The notes under the pieces were generated by a model. That model had not been told where the DNA came from, did no database searches, and was given only the letters and a program-made list of their open reading frames with translations. Shown here piece after piece: positions 57,775 through 64,000 of a stretch of DNA of 64,000 nucleotides. Source of the stretch: Methanobacterium_D sp040373355 (lineage in GTDB: Archaea > Methanobacteriota > Methanobacteria > Methanobacteriales > Methanobacteriaceae); the NCBI RefSeq assembly GCF_047495555.1, contig NZ_CP166866.1, positions 1,834,001-1,898,000 on the forward strand, in the 5' to 3' direction. Numbering within the stretch: position 1 is the stretch's first letter; every line of letters begins with the position of its first letter. A program made the translations under genes and the position numbers.

Positions 57775-57907
57775 CACTGCTATAATAGAATGTTTTGCAT
57801 TAATAAAATTACTAATGAAAAAATTAAATAACAATTTACTTAATCCCATTAAATCAAAAATAATTATAGAATATTTTTTATTAATTTCCTAAAGGAGATA
57901 AAAAAAT

Positions 57908-59818
57908 ATGATGGATGATAATGGAAAATTCAAGGAGAGTTTTGAAAAGTCACCCATAGGTATTCTATTTTTTGATAAAGAAGGTAATTTAACTGATGCT
58001 AATCAATCAGCATTAAAAATAGGTGGAATTCCCTCATTGAATGATGTTATTGGTTTGAATTTATTTGATGATGTCGATATTGCCCCTATAAAAGATAAAT
58101 TGTGTGAGAAAGATCCTATTAACATTCAAGCTCCTTTTGATTTTGATTATTTTAAAAAATTAGGTATTTATAATCCTACTCGATCTGGAACTGACTGGGT
58201 CGATTTAATTATTTCTGTTATTGATTCGGGGTTTTTAGTGCAAATTCAAGATATTACAGAACATAAAAAATACCAAGAATCTTTGAAAGAAAGTGAAGAA
58301 AAATTTAGGGTAATTGCTGATGAATCTCCTGTATCAATAACAGTTTATAGAGGTAACAGGCACCTGTATGTTAATCCGGCTGCTGAATCCTTATTAGGAT
58401 ATACAAAAAAAGAATTGCTTAAAATGAGCTACAAGGAATTTATTCATCCAGATTATCAGAGTATGATAGAAGAAATGGCCAAAGCCAGAATGAGGGGAGA
58501 AGTTAAAACGAAACATTATGAAGTAAAAATAATTACTAAAGATGGTCAAGAAAAGTGGACTGAAACATCTTCGAATCTTGTCAAATATGAAGATTCTCCG
58601 GCTGTTGTAATTATATCTGTAGATATTACTGAACGTAAAAAGATTGAACAAGAGTTAAAAAAAGCACATGATACTCTTGAAGAACAAGTTGAAAAACGTA
58701 CAAAAGAACTTAAAGAAGCTTATAATTCCTTAAAAGAGAGTGAATCTAAATTTAAAACTCTTGCTGAAAGTTCACCAGATATTATTAATAGAATAGATAA
58801 AGAATTTAAAACTGTTTATATTAATCCTGCAATTATAGAAATATCGGATAAGACTCCTGAGCACTTTATAGGTAAAAATATAGATAAATTAGGAATACCA
58901 GAAGAATTTACAGTACCACTTAAAGAAAAAACCATAAAAGCTTTTAATACTAGAGAAATTCTTGAATTTGAAACAGAAATGCCAACAGTAAAAGGCTTGA
59001 AAACTTTTTATACCTATTTAACTCCCGAATTTGATGAAAATGGAGAAGTAAATACAGTTTTCACAGTTTCTCATGATATAACTGAATTAAAGCAAGCTGA
59101 AAATCATTTAAAAGAAATTATACAAGAATTAGAACGTTCAAACGCGGAATTACAAAGTTTTGCTTATATCACCAGCCACGACCTACAAGAACCGCTCAGA
59201 ACAATTGCTAGTTTTGCTCAACTATTACAAAGACGTTATAAAGGACAATTAGACAGTAATGCTGATGAATTCATTGATTATATGGTTAACGGTTCTATAA
59301 GAATGAAGGATATGATTCAAGGACTACTTGATTATTCTCGTGTTGGCACACAAGGAGGAGAATACAGTGAATTTAATAGTGAGGTAGCTGTAAGTAATGC
59401 TTTATCTAATCTTCGTTCTGCAATTGAAGAATGCCATGCTGAAGTAACATACAATAATCTTCCAACAATCATTGCAGATAAAGATCAAATCACACGAGTA
59501 TTTCAAAATTTACTAGGTAATGCATTAAAATTCCGCAAGAAAGGAATAAAACCGGAAATACACATTTCCGCACAAAAAACAGATAACGAATATGTTTTTT
59601 CTGTTAATGATAATGGAATAGGGTTAGAAGAACAGTATTCAGTTAAAATCTTTGAAGTGTTCAAGAGATTACATTCTATTGGTGAATATCAAGGAGGGGG
59701 AATAGGATTAGCAATAGTAAAAAGAATAATTGAAACACATGGTGGGCGTATTTGGCTTGAATCCTCATTGGGTAAAGGATCTACTTTTTATTTTACAATT
59801 CCATTTAAGAATGAATAA
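57908..59818 (+). CDS. PAS-domain histidine kinase
   Basis: A 636-aa soluble kinase: an N-terminal PAS-like domain (1-120, KSPIGILFFDKEGNLTDANQ), a second PAS (about 125-260), a coiled-coil linker (ELKKAHDTLEEQVEKRTKEL), a third PAS (about 275-400), HisKA with H424 (TSHDLQEP), and HATPase_c with NLLGNALKFRKKG, DNGIGLE and GGGIGLAI. AAGGAGA precedes the ATGATG start. No receiver is near. Its kinase end is almost identical at DNA level to part of the kinase at 48284. Flanked on both sides by copies of an 85-bp repeat. Confidence 0.9.
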   Translation: MMDDNGKFKESFEKSPIGILFFDKEGNLTDANQSALKIGGIPSLNDVIGLNLFDDVDIAPIKDKLCEKDPINIQAPFDFDYFKKLGIYNPTRSGTDWVDLIISVIDSGFLVQIQDITEHKKYQESLKESEEKFRVIADESPVSITVYRGNRHLYVNPAAESLLGYTKKELLKMSYKEFIHPDYQSMIEEMAKARMRGEVKTKHYEVKIITKDGQEKWTETSSNLVKYEDSPAVVIISVDITERKKIEQELKKAHDTLEEQVEKRTKELKEAYNSLKESESKFKTLAESSPDIINRIDKEFKTVYINPAIIEISDKTPEHFIGKNIDKLGIPEEFTVPLKEKTIKAFNTREILEFETEMPTVKGLKTFYTYLTPEFDENGEVNTVFTVSHDITELKQAENHLKEIIQELERSNAELQSFAYITSHDLQEPLRTIASFAQLLQRRYKGQLDSNADEFIDYMVNGSIRMKDMIQGLLDYSRVGTQGGEYSEFNSEVAVSNALSNLRSAIEECHAEVTYNNLPTIIADKDQITRVFQNLLGNALKFRKKGIKPEIHISAQKTDNEYVFSVNDNGIGLEEQYSVKIFEVFKRLHSIGEYQGGGIGLAIVKRIIETHGGRIWLESSLGKGSTFYFTIPFKNE

Positions 59819-59936
59819 TTTATTTATAATGAGTTTTGAAACTAAAATAAAATGATAATTTTAACCTTTAACTAATTCCTATGCAGTTTATATGTAATCA
59901 AGGTTTTTTACGTATAGTCTATCAAATAGTCAGTAA

Positions 59937-60020
59937 AATCATTTATTCATACTAGCTTTAATTATATTACAGGAATCTATGATTATATGCTACCTTGTTG
60001 TATTTACTTTGCTTATATTA
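59937..60020 (+). repeat. ~85-bp imperfect direct repeat, copy 2
   Basis: Downstream copy of 57661-57743, about 2.28 kb later, with the histidine kinase gene between them and nudC after it. Confidence 0.75.
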
Positions 60021-60053
60021 GTTCCATCTAGGTTTAATGAGTCTAAACATTGA
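59979..60053 (+). CDS. putative 24-aa hydrophobic peptide, repeat copy 2
   Basis: AGGA before the ATG, then MIICYLVVFTLLILVPSR and a polar FNESKH end. It parallels the 23-aa peptide of the other repeat copy through 15 codons and then diverges to a polar tail. Could be a small membrane peptide; an accident of a repeated regulatory element is also possible. Confidence 0.4.
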   Translation: MIICYLVVFTLLILVPSRFNESKH

Positions 60054-60241
60054 CATTGATAGTGAAAATTTCATAAAAGTTAAATCCATCAAAATTAAAG
60101 TTGGTTTTTTTATAAAAAAATATTAGTTCTGGTTAATAAGATATTCAGTATAGTGATAATATGAAAGTTAAATACGCTATCATAGTCGAGAATACTAATT
60201 TAACACTACTAATTTGTTTAAAAGAATTTAGAGGAATTTGA

Positions 60242-61150
60242 ATGAATAGAAAATTGCAAGTTTTTAGAAGTATTTTTGATAGTAGAAACTATCATTTATT
60301 GGGTCTAACCTTAACGATACTACTTGGTATTTACAAGAGATATGATCCTGCATTTACAACTAAATGTTTAACCAATGTTCCTGCTTACTGGTTTATTTTC
60401 GATTCTGAAAAATTACTCATAAACCCCGATAACGACCTTAAACTCCCTTTTACAGACAGTCTAAAAGAATTCTCTATTCTCCCAATCAGAACACAATATT
60501 TAGGCGAACTTGAAGGCCATCCAGTTTACACCGCTGAAGCTGTGCCTGAAACACCAGCTCCTGAAGGTTACTATTTTGAAGAATTAAGATTACTCTACGA
60601 CACACTAGATGAAGATATTTTCCTCCTTGCAGGCCGCGCCATTCAGATTATAAACTGGGATAAAAATCACCAGTTCTGCGGTAAATGCGGCGCAATCACA
60701 GAAATCAAGAACGACGAAATGGCCAAAATTTGTCCTGAATGCGGATTCATGAGTTTCACCCGTTTATCTCCAGCAGTTATCACTGCAATTATTAAAGACG
60801 GCAAATTATTAATGGCCAAACATTCCTACGGAGGTTATGATAGGTACAGCCTTATCGCAGGATTTGTAGAAGCCGGTGAAACGCTCGAAGAGGCTGTTGA
60901 GCGTGAAACTGAAGAAGAAGTTGGCGTGAAAGTAAAAAATGTAAAATATTTCGGCAGCCAGCCCTGGCCATTTCCACATTCTTTAATGGTTGGTTTTACA
61001 GCGGAATATGAAAGTGGAGAAATTAAAGTTGATGAAAAAGAAATAGAGGATGCTAAATGGTTCAGTCCAGATGAAATTGAGCTTCCTCCTTCTAAAATGA
61101 GCATTGCAAGTGAGTTAATTAACTGGTTTATCGAGAAATATTCTGATTGA
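60242..61150 (+). CDS. nudC: NADH pyrophosphatase NudC
   Basis: Hydrolyses NAD(H) to NMN(H) and AMP; in bacteria also removes NAD caps from RNA. The 302-aa protein has an N-terminal domain, the zinc ribbon (FCGKCGA and CPECGFM, about 142-165), the Nudix box GFVEAGETLEEAVERETEEEVG (about 205-226) and the NudC-specific SQPWPFPHSLM. GAGGA precedes the ATG. From about 60480 the codon use is richer in C at third positions than neighbours, hinting at acquisition. The first 40 residues are unusually hydrophobic/basic for the family. Confidence 0.93.
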   Translation: MNRKLQVFRSIFDSRNYHLLGLTLTILLGIYKRYDPAFTTKCLTNVPAYWFIFDSEKLLINPDNDLKLPFTDSLKEFSILPIRTQYLGELEGHPVYTAEAVPETPAPEGYYFEELRLLYDTLDEDIFLLAGRAIQIINWDKNHQFCGKCGAITEIKNDEMAKICPECGFMSFTRLSPAVITAIIKDGKLLMAKHSYGGYDRYSLIAGFVEAGETLEEAVERETEEEVGVKVKNVKYFGSQPWPFPHSLMVGFTAEYESGEIKVDEKEIEDAKWFSPDEIELPPSKMSIASELINWFIEKYSD

Positions 61151-61199
61151 ATTATATTTAAAATAAATAAGAAATAATTGAAAAATAAAGAGTGGGATT

Positions 61200-62060
61200 T
61201 TATTTCCTTTTAGGAACTAATAATCCCCCAAGTACTGCTAAAATGGCTAAAAATAATAATGGCATTGATAATCCTGTTTCTTGCATTTTTATTGTACTAT
61301 TTTCCTTACTTACTACTTCTTGAGCTTTTACATCATTTTTTGTAGAGTTGTCAGTGCCGATACTGAAGGTCAGATTTGGAAGGGAAACGGAGGAATTAAT
61401 GACTCTTAAATAAGCCCACATGTAAGGGTCACCTACAGGAACATCACCAAGATACCAGGTTATAGTCCTTGTAGATACATCATAGGTGTAATGACCTACA
61501 TCCACGCTTGCACCAACAAATTCAAATCCTTCAGGAATAACTTGATTCATTACCGCATTATGAACAACATCTGGCCCTCTATTACCTATTTTAAATGTAT
61601 ATAATACAATTTCGCATGTATCCGGATTAGTATAACTTGGTATTAAAATTAAATACATTTGCGAGTTTGAACCAGTTAATTTAATATCTTCCTGAATCCT
61701 AACCGTGGATTGGTCATAAGTTGCTGTCCCATTGTAAAGAGCAGTTATATAATATGATCCTTTAGGTAAAGGGCCATGATTATATGTTACAGTGCCATTT
61801 ATATTTGCTAAACTTACCCAATCTTCAATTCCAACTTTTATTAAAACGTTTCCTTCAGTTACAGGTTTATTGGTGTCGTATTTAATTTGCACAGTAATAG
61901 TACCGTTAGTATTAACAAGAATAGTAGTATTTGTCGGTATCTTTTGTACATTGATTAATCCTATTGATGGCGGATTAGATTGATCTGCATAGGCAGTTAC
62001 TGTAACTGGTTTAGTAGTGTCGATAGTTCCACTAGCAACATATTTTGCGGGACTTTTCCT
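61200..62060 (-). pseudogene. 3' remnant of a surface adhesin-like protein
   Basis: The frame is open from 62060 (in-frame stop at 62061-62063) with no start codon until GTG at 61892, and encodes 286 aa of extracellular sequence: PAKYVASGTIDTTKPVTV, an Ig-like TTILVNTNGTITVQIKYDTN stretch, a DUF11-type domain (NRGPDVVHNAVMNQVIPEGFEFVGASVD) and a C-terminal membrane anchor LLFLAILAVLGGLLVPKRK. This is the end of the large Asn/Thr-rich surface proteins of Methanobacteriales; the 5' part is missing. The shorter ORF 61200-61892 may still be expressed, but has no signal. Confidence 0.7.
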
Positions 62061-62219
62061 TTAGAAAAAGGTTGAATGATTGGTTTATTGATAAGTATTC
62101 ATTGCTGATCTTTTCTACTATAGCGAGAAATTTTATAGGAACTTACTTTATTTATAAAAAATATAATTAAATTTTATTTATTTTAATACCATCTAATTGA
62201 AGTTCCTGGAGATAAAAAA

Positions 62220-62510
62220 ATGACTGATGATAATCTAACCAAAATAGTATCCAAAGCAGACACAATATTAAAAAAACATAATGGCGTTTATCTTGAAAGA
62301 AGATTATATGCTGCCCTAAAACGTGAATTTTCTGATTTATCAAAGTCTAATTTTAATAGTGTGATGAATGAATTATTAGAAAAAGACTATGTCTTAGAAC
62401 GTGGACTTATAAAGCCCCAAACAGGTGAAGGATCAAAAAAACATACGGATAGTAAAAGAACTGGTAAGGGAACTTCTAATACTCTGAGAATTCCTGACAA
62501 GAGATTATAA
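62220..62510 (+). CDS. small winged-helix-like protein
   Basis: A 96-aa basic protein with a helix-turn-helix-like core (LTKIVSKADTILKKHNGVYLERRLYAALKREF and FNSVMNELLEKDYVLERG, about 5-65) and a disordered Lys/Thr/Gly-rich tail. GGAGAT precedes the ATG. It may bind DNA; not a recognised family. It starts 160 bp after the truncated adhesin on the opposite strand. Confidence 0.55.
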   Translation: MTDDNLTKIVSKADTILKKHNGVYLERRLYAALKREFSDLSKSNFNSVMNELLEKDYVLERGLIKPQTGEGSKKHTDSKRTGKGTSNTLRIPDKRL

Positions 62511-62611
62511 AAAATTATGTAGAATTTAATGATTTCATATAAGAGATTTGTCATTTAATTAGATAAGATTAAGTCCCTTGAAATGGATATTAAACCTCAG
62601 GCTAACCCCAT

Positions 62612-62621
62612 AAACTTATAT
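62612..62621 (+). promoter_or_regulatory. TATA-like box before the membrane protein gene
   Basis: CTTATATATT about 55 bp before the ATG at 62670, which suggests that ATG and not the earlier one at 62583 is the start. Confidence 0.4.
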
Positions 62622-62669
62622 ATTCTTAATTATCCAATATTAACTGCCAGATCTATAATCCATGATACA

Positions 62670-63095
62670 ATGAAAATAAACACATCAATACTTTTAGGCT
62701 TTTTATTTATAATTCCAAGTATAATCAGTTATCTCGTTGCTTCAACAAATCTAGAAAGTATTATTGCTATTATTGTTGGTATCTTCTTTGTTATAACTGG
62801 TTTATTTGAGACTAATAATTATAAAGATAAGAATACTTATTTAGGGATTATAGCAGCATTTGTAGCTATTTTACTGATTATTACCTATTCTCAAATCTTA
62901 AACGCATTACAAGGAATGAGTCCAGTTCCTGCTATATGTTTAGCATTAATTTCAGTGATTTTAATCTGGATGGCCTATGACTTCACTAAAAAGTGGAAGC
63001 TTTTCAAAAGAAAAGTTATGACATTTAATCGCCTTGGAATAGCAGTTATAATACTTTTAATGGGATTAATTGCTTTTATTCAAATAATGATTTAA
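62670..63095 (+). CDS. polytopic membrane protein of unknown function
   Basis: From the ATG at 62670 a 141-aa protein with five hydrophobic segments (MKINTSILLGFLFIIPSI onward) and a basic loop (KKWKLFKRK) before the last. The longer frame from 62583 adds 29 polar residues without a ribosome site and covers the TATA-like box. No family is recognised. Confidence 0.6.
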   Translation: MKINTSILLGFLFIIPSIISYLVASTNLESIIAIIVGIFFVITGLFETNNYKDKNTYLGIIAAFVAILLIITYSQILNALQGMSPVPAICLALISVILIWMAYDFTKKWKLFKRKVMTFNRLGIAVIILLMGLIAFIQIMI

Positions 63096-63422
63096 TTAAG
63101 AACCTCTATGATCTTAAAATAACTAATCTAATTTCATTTAATTAAAAAACAACGTATTTTAACCTTTATTTTATATAAACTTTAAATCATTGAATTTTAC
63201 TTAATTTTCAATTACTTCTAATTTTTACTTAATATAGATAATAATGATTGAAAGTAATTATTATCTTATTAATTACATATAGAAAACTTTATTAGGGATT
63301 TAAGACTTAATTAAATACTATATTCTCAATTACACTAATATTAATATATCTTTATACCTTTGTCTTATTTGGTTACAGTGATTACATCAATTTTTATTTA
63401 TCTATTATTCGGAGGCGGTATA
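63096..63422. other. AT-rich intergenic region
   Basis: About 330 bp with no gene, RNA or strong repeat. GGAGGCGG at 63411 is the ribosome site of the next gene. Confidence 0.5.
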
Positions 63423-63671
63423 TTGACACATAGAGTAAATTGGTGGAATATTATAGCTAAATTGAAGTATGATAAGTCATACTGGCACCATTTAGAACCA
63501 GCAGAGATAGTAGAAATCCTTCAAAGGATAAAAGAAGGGAAAGAAAAGATATGGGGATTTCATAAATTAATACAGATAGATGTAAGACCCGCATTACGTA
63601 AATTATATCGTATGCATAACTTTTTGGACATAATACATGTTCATAATTTAAATATGCAAAAAATTAGTTAG
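63423..63671 (+). CDS. hypothetical small protein, TTG start
   Basis: An 82-aa basic protein. The frame is open from 63360, but GGAGGCGG sits 5-8 nt before the TTG at 63423, which gives MTHRVNWWNIIAKLKYDKSYWHHL. It is rich in Trp, His and Lys/Arg and has a helical EPAEIVEILQRIKEGKEKIW segment. No family recognised; the earlier hydrophobic residues in the longer frame are intergenic. Confidence 0.5.
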   Translation: MTHRVNWWNIIAKLKYDKSYWHHLEPAEIVEILQRIKEGKEKIWGFHKLIQIDVRPALRKLYRMHNFLDIIHVHNLNMQKIS

Positions 63672-63751
63672 TATTGATAAATTCAATACTTTTTTCTTAT
63701 TAGATTGGAAAATAACCATTTAAAAAAAAAACAGTTAAATTATAATTTTAA

Positions 63752-64000
63752 TTAATTTGCGGGTAAAACTTCAAAGAACAAATCTTTAAATTCATTCAAT
63801 GATTCTTTTGGAAACATTAGTCCCACGCAAATTACCAGAACTCCAGTTCCTATTACTTCATCTTCATTATTTGGATCTTCCATAAGTTCTTCATCATATA
63901 CTAATTTAACATCTGCTTTTTCTTGAAGGAAGTCCCAGAGAGTTTCGCGTTCATTACCATTACCTTTTACTGCAATATCGTTACGTAATGCTAACTGTAA
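63752..64000 (-). CDS. 3' part of an unrecognised protein, running off the window
   Basis: The last 82 residues of a frame that is still open at the window edge: RNDIAVKGNGNERETLWDFL ... VIGTGVLVICVGLMFPKESLNEFKDLF, ending in AN. The short helix-strand pattern looks like a real acidic soluble protein. The start and full domain are outside the window, so no name is given. Confidence 0.55.
   Translation of the reverse strand, partial: LQLALRNDIAVKGNGNERETLWDFLQEKADVKLVYDEELMEDPNNEDEVIGTGVLVICVGLMFPKESLNEFKDLFFEVLPAN

Overview
The window is a chromosomal segment of a hydrogenotrophic methanogen of the order Methanobacteriales, most likely a mesophilic Methanobacterium. The base composition is AT-rich. 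The gene content includes coenzyme B synthesis (aksA and an AksD-type aconitase), coenzyme F420 synthesis (cofC), methyl-coenzyme M reductase activation (atwA), cyclic 2,3-diphosphoglycerate synthetase, glycerol-1-phosphate dehydrogenase, archaeal shikimate entry enzymes, TBP, FEN-1 and MTH865/UPF0058/UPF0179 proteins. No tRNA, rRNA, CRISPR array or intact insertion sequence was found.

Layout. 1-10.9 kb is mostly housekeeping: the aroA'-aroB' shikimate entry operon, hisD-aspS, cpgS and rpiA. 10.97-14.6 kb is a four-gene kaiC-kaiB-kaiB-histidine kinase operon that looks like an imported bacterial clock-type timing module. 14.9-24.2 kb holds egsA, a 30-residue basic protein gene missed by length cut-offs, proS, a secreted protein, cofC-thiD, a zinc-ribbon/SHOCT protein, a membrane trypsin-like protease and a paaK-ACT pair. 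24.3-28.4 kb is an oxygen and peroxide defence cluster: superoxide dismutase, peroxiredoxin, ferritin, F420H2 oxidase and three small rubredoxin genes. 28.5-32 kb adds a pyrimidine-dimer glycosylase family protein, UspA, a flavin reductase and AtwA. 32.4-45.3 kb is housekeeping and cofactor metabolism: NMN adenylyltransferase, moaE, a frameshifted HD hydrolase, ubiX-cbiT, a SerB-coiled-coil fusion, tbp, a CYTH protein, aksA, aksD and fen.

45.6-64 kb is more accessory. It contains a stand-alone ATP-cone protein, a winged-helix regulator, MTH865, two large PAS histidine kinases with partly identical kinase domains, a TPR protein, an RNase III, a SulP transporter, small membrane and SHOCT proteins, NudC, and the 3' remnant of a surface adhesin.

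The observations most worth a second look are: (1) the KaiC/KaiB/KaiB/kinase operon; (2) two copies of an ~85-bp repeat, each encoding a tiny hydrophobic peptide with a ribosome binding site and conserved frame, either side of one histidine kinase; (3) a histidine kinase whose N-terminal PAS domain is separated from its start codon by a one-base loss in a G tract, and an HD-domain gene broken by a one-base loss, which may be real mutations or assembly errors; (4) the RNase III gene in an archaeon; (5) the 30-residue basic protein followed by two hairpins. All functional names come from reading motifs; no database search was run.
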